NCBI RefSeq assembly: GCF_002797315.1
Contig: NZ_KZ454936.1
Coordinates: 2,427,645 to 2,491,644 of the forward strand
Length of the DNA stretch: 64,000 nucleotides
Source: Bacillus sp. FJAT-44742
GTDB lineage: Bacteria > Bacillota > Bacilli > Bacillales > Marinococcaceae
Reading direction: 5' to 3'
The notes beneath the pieces are model-generated. The model was not told the DNA's origin. It made no database searches and worked only from the letters and a program-made list of their open reading frames with translations. Each line of letters opens with the position of its first letter. Within the stretch, counting starts at the first letter, position 1. Position numbers and translations under genes: made by a program. This document shows positions 34,807-45,144 of the stretch, in pieces.

Positions 34807-37461
34807 CTACGCTTTCAGCTCCTCAATTCTTGCAATCACCTTATCTCGTTTTTCCAAATAATCCTGTTCTTTTGCTTTTTCTTCATCAACGACTTTCTGA
34901 GGAGCTTTTTTGACAAATCCTTCATTTGAAAGCTTCTTTTGCACCCGCTCTACTTCTTTATTAAGTTTTTCTTTTTCTTTTTCCAAACGGGCAATTTCCT
35001 CTTCCAAATCGATAAGCCCTGCCAGCGGAAGAAATAATTCTGCTCCTGTCAACACCTGAGAAAGAGATTTGTCAGGTGGAGTAAGGTTTGTTCCTATCGT
35101 CATCGTTTCAGGGTTACAGAATTTTTCAAGATAGGCCTTGCCTCTTTCCAGCTGATTTAGTCTCTCTTCATTTGCTGCCTGTATTTGAATTTCAATTTCT
35201 TTGCTAGGGGGAACGTTCATTTCTGCTCTTGTGTTACGTACGGAACGGATGATCTCTTTTAACAGCTCCATATCCTTTACTGCGCTTGTATCCTTTAGAT
35301 TTTGCTCAGATGTCGGCCAGGAAGCCACAGTAATCGACTTTCCTTTGTGGGGAAGATGCTGCCAAATTTCCTCTGTAATAAACGGCATAAACGGATGGAG
35401 AAGACGCATGGTCTGATCAAGAACGTAAGCCAGCACAGATCGTGTGGTTTTCTTCGCTTCTTCATCTTCCCCATAAAGCGGGAGCTTCGCCATTTCAATG
35501 TACCAGTCACACAGATCATCCCAAATAAAGTTGTAAAGAAGACGTCCTACTTCGCCAAATTCATAGGTATCCATCAAGCGCGTTACATCATCGATGGTTT
35601 CCTGCAGCCGAGTGAGAATCCAGCGGTCAGCGATTGTTTTTTCTCCGCTTATATCGATGTTTTCATAGCTTAACCCTTCCATGTTCATGAGAGCAAATCG
35701 AGAGGCATTCCATATCTTGTTCCCAAAGTTCCAAGTAGACTCTACCTTCTCCCAGTGAAAACGAAGGTCATTTCCTGGACTGGTGCTTGTCGCAAGGAAG
35801 AAGCGCAGGGCATCTGCTCCGTATTTATCAATGACATCCATCGGGTCTACCCCGTTACCAAGAGATTTGCTCATTTTCCTGCCTTCCGCATCACGCACCA
35901 GGCCATGGATCAGTACGTCCTTAAACGGACGCTTGCCAGTAAACTCAAGGCCTTGAAAGATCATCCGTGAAACCCAGAAGAAGATAATATCATAACCAGT
36001 AACAAGGACGTCTGTAGGATAGTAGCGTTTGTAATCTTCTGCTTCTTCATCCGGCCATCCCATAGTGGAAAAAGGCCATAGTGCAGAACTGAACCATGTA
36101 TCAAGCACGTCTTCATCCTGCTCCCAGTTCTCACTGTCAGCAGGTGGCTCTGTACTTACATGTAACTCACCTGTTTCCTTGTGATACCAGGCAGGAATTC
36201 TGTGTCCCCACCACAGCTGACGGGAAATACACCAGTCACGGATATTTTCCATCCATCTTAGATAGGTTTTTTCAAAACGGTCAGGTACAAAGTGAACTTT
36301 TTCTTCCTCTTTCTTCTGCAGGTCAAGTGCTGCGTCTGCCAAAGGCTCCATTTTTACAAACCACTGGGTAGATAAATATGGCTCGACTACCGCCCCGCTT
36401 CTTTCTGAATGTCCGACAGAGTGTACATGATCTTCAATTTCAAACAGAATCCCTTCATCCTGAAGATCTTTTACAATTTGCTTTCGACATTCAAACCGAT
36501 CCAATCCCTGGTATTTCCCTGCATTTTCATTCATTTTTCCGCCTTCATCCATCACAAGAACTCGCTCAAGGTTATGGCGGTTTCCAATTTCAAAATCATT
36601 AGGATCATGGGCAGGAGTGATCTTCACAGCTCCGGATCCAAATTCCATATCTACATAATCATCAGCCACAATTTCTATTTCTCTCCCTACAATAGGGAGA
36701 GTCACTTTCTTTCCGATCAGGTCTTTATATCGTTCATCCTCTGGATGAACAGCCACCGCAGTATCTCCAAGCATCGTTTCAGGTCGAGTTGTCGCGACTT
36801 CAATGTGGCGGCCGGAACCATCAGCCAAAGGATATTTCATATGATAAAAGTGACCCTGCAGGTCCTTATACTCCACTTCAATATCTGATAAAGCCGTCTG
36901 GGTCGATGGGTCCCAGTTAATAATATATTCTCCCCGGTAAATTAATCCTTTGTTATAGAGTCGGACAAATACTTCTTTTACTGCCTGGGAAAGTCCTTCG
37001 TCCAAGGTAAAACGTTCACGTGAGTAGTCCAGCGACAAACCAACTTTAGACCACTGTTGACGGATAAAGTCTGCATATTCTTTTTTCCATTCCCAAGAAG
37101 TTTCAAGGAACTTTTCTCTTCCAAGATCATAACGGCTTTTACCTTCTTCTTTGAGCTTGCCTTCCACCTTTGCCTGTGTTGCAATCCCGGCGTGATCCAT
37201 GCCTGGAAGCCAAAGCATATCGTAGCCCTGCATCCTTTTTGACCGGGCAATAATATCCTGCAGCGTTGCATCCCAGGCGTGTCCTAAATGTAAACGGCCC
37301 GTAACGTTTGGGGGAGGGATAACTATCGTGTAAGGTTCTTTCTTTTCATCTCTTTCTGCTTCAAAGAACTTCCCTTCAAGCCAGTACGGATACCATTTTG
37401 CTTCAGTTTCCTGAGGATTATATTTTGTAGGCATTGAAACTTCTTTATTCGACATATTCAT
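34807..37461 (-). CDS. valS: Valyl-tRNA synthetase
   Basis: Class I aminoacyl-tRNA synthetase charging tRNA-Val. The HIGH motif (HLGH in [15 protein letters not shown]), the CP1 editing domain ([17 protein letters not shown]), KMSKSLGN and the C-terminal coiled-coil arm ([17 protein letters not shown]) are all present. ATG 37461 gives 884 residues with AAGGAG five bases upstream; the frame also has GTG and other ATG codons nearby. Preceded by a T-box leader. Confidence 0.97.
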   Translation of the reverse strand: MNMSNKEVSMPTKYNPQETEAKWYPYWLEGKFFEAERDEKKEPYTIVIPPPNVTGRLHLGHAWDATLQDIIARSKRMQGYDMLWLPGMDHAGIATQAKVEGKLKEEGKSRYDLGREKFLETSWEWKKEYADFIRQQWSKVGLSLDYSRERFTLDEGLSQAVKEVFVRLYNKGLIYRGEYIINWDPSTQTALSDIEVEYKDLQGHFYHMKYPLADGSGRHIEVATTRPETMLGDTAVAVHPEDERYKDLIGKKVTLPIVGREIEIVADDYVDMEFGSGAVKITPAHDPNDFEIGNRHNLERVLVMDEGGKMNENAGKYQGLDRFECRKQIVKDLQDEGILFEIEDHVHSVGHSERSGAVVEPYLSTQWFVKMEPLADAALDLQKKEEEKVHFVPDRFEKTYLRWMENIRDWCISRQLWWGHRIPAWYHKETGELHVSTEPPADSENWEQDEDVLDTWFSSALWPFSTMGWPDEEAEDYKRYYPTDVLVTGYDIIFFWVSRMIFQGLEFTGKRPFKDVLIHGLVRDAEGRKMSKSLGNGVDPMDVIDKYGADALRFFLATSTSPGNDLRFHWEKVESTWNFGNKIWNASRFALMNMEGLSYENIDISGEKTIADRWILTRLQETIDDVTRLMDTYEFGEVGRLLYNFIWDDLCDWYIEMAKLPLYGEDEEAKKTTRSVLAYVLDQTMRLLHPFMPFITEEIWQHLPHKGKSITVASWPTSEQNLKDTSAVKDMELLKEIIRSVRNTRAEMNVPPSKEIEIQIQAANEERLNQLERGKAYLEKFCNPETMTIGTNLTPPDKSLSQVLTGAELFLPLAGLIDLEEEIARLEKEKEKLNKEVERVQKKLSNEGFVKKAPQKVVDEEKAKEQDYLEKRDKVIARIEELKA

Positions 37462-37560
37462 TCTCACTCCTTAATTAGCATCAGTTGAGACGTTTGTCAT
37501 CCATCTTCCTGATTGCTGTTATGACATCAATTTGAGTACCATCACTAAAAAATATCATAA

Positions 37561-37800
37561 AAAAAGACTCTCCTCATCAAAGGACGAAGAGAGCCATTCG
37601 CGGTGCCACCTTTGTTCACAGCAACATATGTATAAAGCAATGCTGTACACTCTGGACAGATAACGGATGTTCCCGGCTTCTCCTACTGTTCTGTTCAAAG
37701 AAGCTGCTCAAGGATGACTTTCCATTCTTCCTGCCTAAGGAACTTTACAGCCTGGAGTTCCTCTCTCTGAAGGTGGATAGGAATGTACTTCTTCCTCTCA
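37561..37800 (-). ncRNA. T-box riboswitch leader of valS
   Basis: The minus strand upstream of valS contains the T-box sequence GGTGGCACCGCGA (37598-37610 region), followed by a hairpin whose arms are GGCTCTC/CGTCC and GGACG-like/GAGAGTC (about 37566-37594) and a run of U, the terminator of a T-box element. The upstream part folds into a long stem I region (about 37640-37800). This RNA senses uncharged tRNA and raises valS expression when tRNA-Val charging falls. The specifier codon is probably a Val codon near GTTATC at about 37660-37670, but I could not place it firmly. Confidence 0.85.
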
Positions 37801-37981
37801 TAGCATGATTATAAATGTATGTATAACACTACAGTATTATATTATATTTTACTCTTAAACTGTTTTTTTCGTCAATGATTCGTGTGTTTTTGTTACTTGT
37901 TTCTATCAGCTCACTTCTCCGCAACAATTCAAACGTACGTGCATAAACTATACAATAATACTTTGAAGGAGTCTTGATTTT

Positions 37982-38218
37982 ATGGGACATTATCCAGGTT
38001 ATTACGGTCCCCCTCCATATAAGCCCCCGCACAAGAAAAAAAAGCGCCGGTTTCGCTGGCCTTTATGGATGAAGCGGCTGCGGCAGGCTTTTGCACAGCT
38101 CCTTTTGCCTTTGGTCTGCTTTCAGTTACTCAGAACGTTATTTCTCCCCACTACAGTAGACGTTTTCCTTTTGATATTTCTCCTTATTCTTTACTTGTAT
38201 TTCCTTTTTACATCTTAA
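37982..38218 (+). CDS. Small basic membrane protein of unknown function
   Basis: A 78-residue ORF with RBS AAGGAG ten bases before the ATG and a strong terminator after it. The N-terminus is rich in Pro, Tyr and Gly (MGHYPGYYGPPPYKPP), followed by a very basic patch (KKKKRRFRW) and two hydrophobic helices (about 36-55 and 58-76). The proline/tyrosine-rich head and basic patch resemble small spore- or envelope-associated proteins, but I do not recognise a family. One of very few plus-strand genes in this half of the window. Confidence 0.6.
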   Translation: MGHYPGYYGPPPYKPPHKKKKRRFRWPLWMKRLRQAFAQLLLPLVCFQLLRTLFLPTTVDVFLLIFLLILYLYFLFTS

Positions 38219-38246
38219 TCATACACGGTTGGTCACTTCCTATTAG

Positions 38247-38282
38247 AAAACAATCCCCTTCCGCTCAGGAAGGGGATTGTTT
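38247..38282. terminator. Bidirectional terminator after ysxE and the small membrane gene
   Basis: A 16-bp region (38247-38262) pairs with 38268-38282 around loop GCTCA, with A and T flanks; the genes converge on it and it overlaps the ysxE stop. Confidence 0.85.
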
Positions 38283-39269
38283 ATAATGCTGCTCGTATAA
38301 ATGAGAGGAAAAGCCATATAAGCGTTTATACAGCCGGACGTGAAGCTCCACCAACCTGACATACTCTTTTTCTAAGGCCCTTGACCTCTTTGCTTGATAT
38401 TCTTTTATAGGAGAAATCAACGAATAGGGAGAAAGCAGGTGGCTCAAAAATAAGGAACGATCCGCTTCCGCTAATGGAAACTGTTTTTCATATACCGTTA
38501 TCCAACGATAAGCATCTATGTTGTCCCATAACCCCTTTTCAAAGCTGTCCCTAAAAAAATATGCGAGGTCCCATGCCGGACTGTCGTCTCTTGTTTTTTC
38601 AAAGTTAATTAAATACGTGTTTCGCTGGCTGTCTATGACTGCATGTTCTACTGATGGACATCCATGGCACCTCACAGTCCGAACTTGCTGTTTTTCTCTG
38701 CTGATCTCAAGCCAGGTGTTAAAGTGCTTTTGTGATTCCTGGTAAAGCTGATGGATAAAAGGAAAATGAGTCAGGACCGCAAGCTCAAAAGGAGAGAAGT
38801 AATGTTTGCGTTCTATTTCATCAGCATATCGTTCCAGTTCTAACAATTCCCTTTCCTTTTTTCGCTGCACTTGTTCCCCAAAAGAAGTTACGTACTCATC
38901 TGCACTTTCTTCCATTCTTTCGCTAAATCGATGCATAAGTCCCAGCGTCTCAAGTATACGTTCTTCTTTCCCGGCAGCGTGTCTCGTGTCTTCAAGCACC
39001 CAGGGCATAAGGTAATACGTGGCGTTACTTCCTTGTACTGCAAAGTCTCCGTAGCGGTTTGGATATAAAGGAACAACAGAGTATATTTGCTCTCTCTCAA
39101 AGTAACGCATGGTTTGTAAAAAACGATCCAGGGAATCAGCTGGAAACTGTGATTGTTTCAAAGCAAAGGTTCCCTGATAGCATTCAACCTTATAGACGTT
39201 TCCAATCCTTTCCCACTTGTTTGGCTTTAACCCGTAACTCTGCAGGGTCTGCTTAATTTCAAGATTCAT
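38265..39269 (-). CDS. ysxE: YsxE spore-coat-associated kinase-like protein
   Basis: Protein-kinase-fold protein of the CotS/YsxE family (334 residues) found in the spore coat. In place of the usual catalytic-loop HGDLHxxN it has CHGCPSVEHAVID, so the catalytic Asp is not visible; the metal-binding region appears as INFEKTRDD. It is therefore probably a pseudokinase or acts on an unusual small substrate. It overlaps spoVID by 11 bp, as these two genes are paired in B. subtilis. Confidence 0.85.
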   Translation of the reverse strand: MNLEIKQTLQSYGLKPNKWERIGNVYKVECYQGTFALKQSQFPADSLDRFLQTMRYFEREQIYSVVPLYPNRYGDFAVQGSNATYYLMPWVLEDTRHAAGKEERILETLGLMHRFSERMEESADEYVTSFGEQVQRKKERELLELERYADEIERKHYFSPFELAVLTHFPFIHQLYQESQKHFNTWLEISREKQQVRTVRCHGCPSVEHAVIDSQRNTYLINFEKTRDDSPAWDLAYFFRDSFEKGLWDNIDAYRWITVYEKQFPLAEADRSLFLSHLLSPYSLISPIKEYQAKRSRALEKEYVRLVELHVRLYKRLYGFSSHLYEQHYKQSPS

Positions 39270-40533
39270 TTTTTCGAGAGGCTGTTACAGGAATATACAG
39301 AATTTCTCCTTCTTCAATATGTTCACTATCCAGCCTGTTTACTCTAAGGAGATGAGAAGTTGTAAGATCATATCTTTTCGCAATGGTATCTAGCGATTCA
39401 TTTTCTTGAATGATGCACATTTTCAATCGGGAAAATTCCTCTTCGCCCTTCGTGAGTACCTTTGTTAAATATAAAGAGTTCTCATCCTTAGTGGAAGAGG
39501 ATACAGCCGGCTCAGTCTCTTGTTCTTCAGCTTCCTCACTTTTTTCCTGTTCTTCTGATCTCGGCTCAAAAGAAACCACGGTTTGTTCTTCTTCCCTGTT
39601 CAAAGGAACGGTTTTTTCCTCTTCAGGCTCAATCAGCTCCTCCTCTGTTATCTCTTGATGCCGCACCTGATCTTCAGGATATTCCTCTGTTTCTATTGTT
39701 TCTTCTGTTTCTTCTGTTTCCTCTATTTCCTCTGTTTCTTCTGTTTGCTCAGCTTTTTCTTCTGGCTCTACTGCTTTCAGTCTTTGATTCTCTTCTAGGC
39801 TGCTAGTCCGTTCACTAACCTCTTTATAGGCTGCCAACTCTTCTGGATCCTTTTTATAATAGACACTTACCTGACTTTCACTTTCTTCAGCTTCGGGAAG
39901 CTCCGTATTCCTCTCTTGGATTTCTTCATTACCTTGCTTCATTGACGGGAAGATATTATCCCTTTCTTTTACTTCTACATCTTCCTCTTGTTCATACCTC
40001 GGCTGATCGGCTTCCTTTTTTGCTTCGGTGAAAAAGGAAGGAAATGACTCAGGCCAATTTTCAGTGTAGGGACGGCTTGATTTCTGTTTTCCACTTTTAT
40101 GCTCTTCTTTCATGCCAGATATAGTTATATCGGCTGTTAGCTGAATACACCCAGGGTCAGGAAGGTCATAATCAAATCCTTCAACCTGTACGAAAATATC
40201 ATCTAAGTTCTGTATACGATGTAAAGGAATGGTGACGTCAATGGGAAAGAAATGTTCAATCTCTGCTTCTCCATTTTTATTTACTGTAGCTTCTTCTACT
40301 ACTTGTAAGTTAGCCCGATGGTCATCTTGTAAAGAATCTTCCTCTTTGTCTTGAATATAGTATTCTCCCTTTAAATGGAGACCACCCTTAATCACTACCT
40401 GTTCTTCATGTTCCTCAATTCTAATGTCTGGTTCTAGTCCCAGAGAGATAATTTCCTGGATTTTTTGGCCTTTATTCAGCCAAACAGACTCCTCAATATT
40501 AAAGGAAAGGGTTGAGGCATGCTCATGAGTCAC
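39259..40533 (-). CDS. spoVID: Spore coat morphogenetic protein SpoVID
   Basis: Mother-cell protein that drives encasement of the forespore by the coat. The conserved N-terminal domain (about 1-145, starting SFNIEESVWLNKGQKI) is followed by a long acidic, low-complexity middle part (about 150-370) and a C-terminal LysM domain (about 373-415, IIQENESLDTIAKRYDL) that binds peptidoglycan-like material or SafA partners. The middle contains seven tandem TEE-type tripeptides encoded by a 9-bp DNA repeat. 424 residues, shorter than B. subtilis SpoVID. Confidence 0.92.
   Translation of the reverse strand: MTHEHASTLSFNIEESVWLNKGQKIQEIISLGLEPDIRIEEHEEQVVIKGGLHLKGEYYIQDKEEDSLQDDHRANLQVVEEATVNKNGEAEIEHFFPIDVTIPLHRIQNLDDIFVQVEGFDYDLPDPGCIQLTADITISGMKEEHKSGKQKSSRPYTENWPESFPSFFTEAKKEADQPRYEQEEDVEVKERDNIFPSMKQGNEEIQERNTELPEAEESESQVSVYYKKDPEELAAYKEVSERTSSLEENQRLKAVEPEEKAEQTEETEEIEETEETEETIETEEYPEDQVRHQEITEEELIEPEEEKTVPLNREEEQTVVSFEPRSEEQEKSEEAEEQETEPAVSSSTKDENSLYLTKVLTKGEEEFSRLKMCIIQENESLDTIAKRYDLTTSHLLRVNRLDSEHIEEGEILYIPVTASRKNES
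39682..39744 (-). repeat. Seven tandem 9-bp repeats inside spoVID
   Basis: Plus-strand units TTCTTCTGT and near variants repeat seven times without gaps (39682-39744), encoding the TEE/IEE/TIE tripeptides. Copy number can change by slippage without breaking the frame. Confidence 0.85.
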
Positions 40534-40780
40534 AATAACGTCCTCCTTTATTTCACATAATCAACACAGTCTTCTATTAAGTTCTAGCTGTCCGTTTCAG
40601 GGCTGGGTGTACAATTACACTCTATGACCTCAAAGAAGTTTTTATGAATAATCTCATTGTTTCTTCCCTATTCCCTCTCTTTTGTTTTGTCAGGTCGGTA
40701 GTCATTCTATCTACCAGGTGAACACTCCTTTTCAAGAAGAAAGTAAAGTGGTTACCCTGGGACAAGTACTCAGCTTCCAA

Positions 40781-40808
40781 AAAAACCCCCTGGCTCGGCC
40801 AGAGGGTT
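40781..40808 (-). terminator. Terminator after hemL
   Basis: AAACCCCCTGGC (about 40784-40794) pairs with GCCAGAGGGTTT (40798-40808) and is followed by U residues on the minus strand. Confidence 0.8.
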
Positions 40809-40814
40809 TTATTC

Positions 40815-42101
40815 TTATTTGATTTTCTCAAAAGCTTTTTCTGCTGCGTTAATTGTCGCTTCAATATCTTCTTCTGTGTGCTTCGTTGATAAAAACATCC
40901 CTTCAAACTGAGATGGAGGAAGAGAGATACCTTGCTGCATCATTTCTTTGAAATATTTTGCAAACAAGTCTAAATCTGAAGTGCGGGCACTCTCAAAGTC
41001 CACAACTTCTTCGTTTGTGAAGAAGAAGCCTACCATAGAACCTGCATGATTTGTAGTATGTGGGATTCCATGGCGTTCTGCGGCTTCAGATAACCCTTCT
41101 GCCAAACGCTTGCCCAGTTTATTAAATGTTTCATAATTCTCCTCAGTAAGCTGGTTCAGCGTTTCAAATCCTGCAGTCATAGCAAGGGGATTACCTGACA
41201 AGGTCCCTGCCTGATATATGGGACCGCTTGGGGCAATTTGTTCCATGATTTCTCTTTTGCCTCCAAAGGCACCTACCGGAAGACCTCCTCCAATAACTTT
41301 TCCTAAGCAGGTAAGGTCAGGTGTGACTCCAAACTCTCCTTGAGCACAGTGGTAGCCGGTTCTAAATCCTGTCATCACTTCATCAAAGATAAGAAGGCTT
41401 CCCTTTTCTTCTGTCAGCTGCCTGACCTCTTCCAAAAATCCCGCCTTAGGAGGAACGACTCCCATATTCCCTGCTACCGGCTCTAGAATGACTCCAGCAA
41501 TGTCGTCACCAAACTTCTCAAAGGCCAGCTTTAGGCTTTCAATATCATTGTATGGAACGGTCAGTGTATTTTCTGCTACCCCTTTAGGGACACCTGGACT
41601 GTCCGGCAGCCCTAGAGTGGCAACACCTGATCCTGCTTTGATCAATAGAGAATCCCCGTGACCGTGGTAACAGCCTTCCATTTTTACAATTTTATTTCTC
41701 CCTGTGTACCCTCTGGCCAAACGTAATGCACTCATTGTTGCTTCTGTGCCTGAGTTTACCATTCTAACCACTTCAATAGAAGGAACTCGCTCAATTACAA
41801 GCTCTGCAAGTTTAATTTCCATTTCATGACTTGCTCCGAAGCTCGTTCCTTTTTCTGTAACCGTCTTCAGCTGTTCTACTACATGTGAGTCAGCATGTCC
41901 AAGAATGAGAGGTCCCCATGATAACACGTAGTCAATGTATTCATTTCCATCCAAATCAAAAATTCGGGCTCCTTCTCCTCTTTCCATGTATACAGGGTCA
42001 TGTTTTACCCCTTTATATGCTCTAACAGGGCTGTTCACTCCACCTGGCATCAGTGGCTCGGCTTTGTTAAATGCTGCCTTGGATTTTTCAAAAGATTTCA
42101 T
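40815..42101 (-). CDS. hemL: Glutamate-1-semialdehyde 2,1-aminomutase
   Basis: PLP enzyme making 5-aminolevulinate in the C5 heme pathway. The PLP lysine lies in [18 protein letters not shown] (about 268), preceded by the FDEVMTGFR cofactor-contact motif; the N-terminal [14 protein letters not shown] is typical. 428 residues. Last gene of the hem cluster, after a 148-bp gap with a hairpin. Confidence 0.97.
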   Translation of the reverse strand: MKSFEKSKAAFNKAEPLMPGGVNSPVRAYKGVKHDPVYMERGEGARIFDLDGNEYIDYVLSWGPLILGHADSHVVEQLKTVTEKGTSFGASHEMEIKLAELVIERVPSIEVVRMVNSGTEATMSALRLARGYTGRNKIVKMEGCYHGHGDSLLIKAGSGVATLGLPDSPGVPKGVAENTLTVPYNDIESLKLAFEKFGDDIAGVILEPVAGNMGVVPPKAGFLEEVRQLTEEKGSLLIFDEVMTGFRTGYHCAQGEFGVTPDLTCLGKVIGGGLPVGAFGGKREIMEQIAPSGPIYQAGTLSGNPLAMTAGFETLNQLTEENYETFNKLGKRLAEGLSEAAERHGIPHTTNHAGSMVGFFFTNEEVVDFESARTSDLDLFAKYFKEMMQQGISLPPSQFEGMFLSTKHTEEDIEATINAAEKAFEKIK

Positions 42102-42218
42102 GCAAGCACCTCATTTCATAATTTCCATTCTCTCGTTTTCGTTAAGCATTCCCTTATAGGGTATCAAAATTTCCTTACCTTGTCTTATTGCACCTATTTA
42201 ATTACGTAATAGAGAAAG

Positions 42219-42247
42219 AGAGAAGGCGGATTATTTCCACCTTCTCT
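42219..42247 (-). terminator. Hairpin between hemB and hemL
   Basis: A 10-11-bp stem around GAGAAGGCGG (about 42219-42229) and CCACCTTCTC (about 42237-42247). U-rich sequence follows on both strands only loosely, so partial termination or mRNA processing is likely. Confidence 0.4.
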
Positions 42248-42249
42248 TT

Positions 42250-43230
42250 TTATTTTTCTTCGTCTATCCATCTGGCAGCGTCTTTTGCAAAATAAGTTAT
42301 GATTAAATCCGCACCAGCTCTTTTCATACTGGTCAACTTTTCAAGGACAATTTCCCTTTCATTAATCCAGCCATTCATTGCTGCTCCTTTAATCATAGAA
42401 TATTCCCCAGATACATTATAAGCCACTACAGGGTATCCGGTAGAATCCTTTACTTCACGCATAATATCCAAATAAGAGAGGGCCGGTTTCACGATTAAAA
42501 AATCTGCTCCCTCTTCTACATCAGAATTCGCTTCTCTCAGAGCCTCAAGCCTGTTAGGAGGGTCCATCTGGTAGGAATTACGATCGCCAAACTGAGGAGA
42601 ACTATGAGCCGCATCCCTGAAAGGACCGTAAAATGCTGAGGAAAACTTAACAGCGTAGGACATGATTGGAATATCAATGTATCCGGCTTCATCCAGACCT
42701 TTTCTAATAGCAGCAACAAAGCCATCCATCATATTTGAAGGGGCAATAATATCCGCGCCGGCTTTTGCCTGTGAGACTGCCGTCTTCGTCAGAAGGGCAA
42801 GTGAAGGATCATTCAATACCTCTCCATTTTCAATGACACCACAGTGCCCATGATCGGTAAATTGACATAAGCATGTATCAGCAATCACTGTAAGTGAGGG
42901 ATTGTTTTCCTTAATTTGACGCACTGCCCGCTGTACGATGCCGTTTTCTGCATAAGCCTCGGAACCGCAGTCATCCTTTTCTCCTGGAACGCCAAAAACG
43001 ATAACAGCTGGAATATCAAGGTCCTCCACTTGATTCATTTCCACATTTAACAGATCAAGAGAAAGCTGGTACACTCCAGGCATGGAAGGAACCTCATTCT
43101 TTACCTTTTCCCCTTCTACAACGAAGATTGGATAAATTAAATCTTCCTTTCGTAAAAAAGTTTCTCGAACCATGGCCCGTAGTCCAGGTGTTTTTCTTAA
43201 TCTTCTGTGTCTATGAAAATTTGTTTCCAT
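42250..43230 (-). CDS. hemB: Porphobilinogen synthase (delta-aminolevulinate dehydratase)
   Basis: Condenses two aminolevulinate molecules into porphobilinogen. The zinc-binding segment [14 protein letters not shown] (about 118-131) shows the metal-binding Cys triad, and Schiff-base lysines lie in [14 protein letters not shown] and the second catalytic Lys in [10 protein letters not shown]. 326 residues. The start overlaps the hemD stop by one base. Confidence 0.97.
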   Translation of the reverse strand: METNFHRHRRLRKTPGLRAMVRETFLRKEDLIYPIFVVEGEKVKNEVPSMPGVYQLSLDLLNVEMNQVEDLDIPAVIVFGVPGEKDDCGSEAYAENGIVQRAVRQIKENNPSLTVIADTCLCQFTDHGHCGVIENGEVLNDPSLALLTKTAVSQAKAGADIIAPSNMMDGFVAAIRKGLDEAGYIDIPIMSYAVKFSSAFYGPFRDAAHSSPQFGDRNSYQMDPPNRLEALREANSDVEEGADFLIVKPALSYLDIMREVKDSTGYPVVAYNVSGEYSMIKGAAMNGWINEREIVLEKLTSMKRAGADLIITYFAKDAARWIDEEK

Positions 43231-44012
43231 TATCCTCTTACCCCCTTGATTTCTCTCATTGCCTCCATCATGCCATCAACCGTATAATGCTGAGCTGAAT
43301 AGATGGATGAAAAACCCTTTCTTTCTGCTTCAGCTTTTGTCACCGGGCCAATACAAATAACTGGAACCTCTTTCACCCACCGCTTCCAGTCATCATCCTC
43401 TAAAAGATTTGTGAACGCCTGCACCGCGCTTGGACTGGCAAACGTCAAAATGTCAATCTCTCCACCCTGTATCAGTTCCTTTAAAGCTGGAGCTGAAGCT
43501 CTTTCTGCAACATTTCTATAAAGAGGAACTTCTTGAACAAAGATTCCCTGTTTCCTAAGTGTATCAGCAACCACTGTTCTAGCTTTATTGCTTTTTGGAA
43601 TCACTACCCGGTCCTCGTCGTCCAGAAGAGATGACAACTCTTCCGCCAATACCTCTCCTATAAATTTTGAGGGTACAAAAGAGGCTTCACGTCCATATTT
43701 GAGAAGTGCCTGTTTTGTTTTTTCCCCGACGACTGCAAAACGGCACTGTGCCGGAAGTACGGCTTCTGCTTCTGAAATTGCTTCAAAAAAGTAATGAACA
43801 GCGTTTGCACTAGTAAGAATTATCCAGCTGTACTTGGTCAGATCATGAAACATTTGAATCAAATCCTGCCACCGTTCTGCTTTTTCCAGCCGAATCAAAG
43901 GAAGGACTTCGGCTTTTCCACCTTGCTCCTCAATTCTTCTGACAATCACTGACGCTTGGGTCTGCTGCCTGGTAACCAGTACTTTTTTACCGGCCAGGAA
44001 GCCTGGCTTCAT
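43230..44012 (-). CDS. hemD: Uroporphyrinogen-III synthase
   Basis: Cyclises hydroxymethylbilane to uroporphyrinogen III. The family is poorly conserved; [14 protein letters not shown] at the N-terminus, [14 protein letters not shown], and [17 protein letters not shown] with [16 protein letters not shown] near the C-terminus are the usual patterns. Overlaps hemC by 4 bp and hemB by 1 bp, so it is tightly coupled in the operon. Confidence 0.93.
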   Translation of the reverse strand: MKPGFLAGKKVLVTRQQTQASVIVRRIEEQGGKAEVLPLIRLEKAERWQDLIQMFHDLTKYSWIILTSANAVHYFFEAISEAEAVLPAQCRFAVVGEKTKQALLKYGREASFVPSKFIGEVLAEELSSLLDDEDRVVIPKSNKARTVVADTLRKQGIFVQEVPLYRNVAERASAPALKELIQGGEIDILTFASPSAVQAFTNLLEDDDWKRWVKEVPVICIGPVTKAEAERKGFSSIYSAQHYTVDGMMEAMREIKGVRG

Positions 44013-44944
44013 GACTGATCCAGCTCCGCTTTAACACGGTCCAGAATTTCAATTGCCCCTCTTTTCTTTAATTTTTCTGCTACTGCTTTTCCTAGCTTTT
44101 CAGGATCGGTTCCAGTCTCTGTTTCTTGTAAAATAACAGAACCATCAGGCTCGCCAACGAGGGCTGATAACAAAATCTCCCCGTTTTCATTTAAGGTAGC
44201 ATACCCCGCAATCGGTACTTGACAGCCGCCTTCAACGCTTTGAAGGAAGGCTCGTTCAGCAAGTACTCGCTTAGCCACACCTTCCTCATGAATATGTTGA
44301 AGAAGGTCAATGACCTCCTGATCATCTTTGCGGCATTCAATGCCTAAGGCACCTTGACCGACAGCCGGAAGACAAACGTCAGGCTCTAAAAATTCTGTAA
44401 TCATTTCATTTTCCCAGCCCATTCTCTCAAGACCGGCAGCAGCTAGAATAATAGCATCGAAGTTCTCTTCTCTCAGCTTTCGAAGACGTGTTTCAATGTT
44501 TCCACGGATCCACTGCACCTTTAAATCAGGGCGCCTTGCCAAGATTTGAGCGGATCTCCGCAGGCTGCTTGTTCCGACAATAGATCCAGGCTCTAAGTCA
44601 TCAAAACGAATATGGTCGTTTGATATAAGTACATCACGAGGGTCTACGCGGTTTGTAATTGCTCCTATAGTAAATTCTTCTTGTAATTCCCCAGGCATAT
44701 CTTTTAGACTGTGAACGGCCAGATCTATTTCCTTGTCTCTCATGGCCTGTTCAATTTCTTTTACAAACAGACCCTTCCCTCCAACTTTAGATAAGGTTAC
44801 ATCTAAAATCTTATCTCCTTTGGTAACAATCTTTTTTATCTCAAATTCATAAGGAAGATTATATTTTTTTAATTCATTAATAACCCATTCAGTTTGTTTC
44901 AAGGCAAGATTACTTTTTCTAGAACCAATAACGATTTTTCGCAT
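44009..44944 (-). CDS. hemC: Hydroxymethylbilane synthase (porphobilinogen deaminase)
   Basis: Polymerises four porphobilinogens on a dipyrromethane cofactor attached to the Cys in [14 protein letters not shown] (near residue 240). N-terminal [18 protein letters not shown] and [12 protein letters not shown] are diagnostic; 311 residues. It follows hemX after a 200-bp gap, wider than expected for this operon. Confidence 0.97.
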   Translation of the reverse strand: MRKIVIGSRKSNLALKQTEWVINELKKYNLPYEFEIKKIVTKGDKILDVTLSKVGGKGLFVKEIEQAMRDKEIDLAVHSLKDMPGELQEEFTIGAITNRVDPRDVLISNDHIRFDDLEPGSIVGTSSLRRSAQILARRPDLKVQWIRGNIETRLRKLREENFDAIILAAAGLERMGWENEMITEFLEPDVCLPAVGQGALGIECRKDDQEVIDLLQHIHEEGVAKRVLAERAFLQSVEGGCQVPIAGYATLNENGEILLSALVGEPDGSVILQETETGTDPEKLGKAVAEKLKKRGAIEILDRVKAELDQS

Positions 44945-45041
44945 ACTACGCCTCCACTTTCCTAAGTTTCGATTTCTATTCTACACGAATAGACAAGATA
45001 CAATCAAAAAGTATAAGAATATTTTTTTAACAGGCATACAG

Positions 45042-45117
45042 AAAAACACCTTTTATGCCTGCAGTATTACCTGGCCTGCTTCCTTTTTCTAGAGGATGGA
45101 CATAGAAAGGTGCTTTT
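45042..45117 (-). terminator. Long stem-loop in the hemX-hemC gap
   Basis: AAAGCACCTTT-type arms (45105-45117 and 45042-45054) enclose about 50 nt and are followed by U residues on the minus strand. It could attenuate transcription between hemX and hemC, or mark a second promoter region. Weakly supported. Confidence 0.35.
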
Positions 45118-45144
45118 ATAACTGGAAAAATAATGAGTGCTGTA

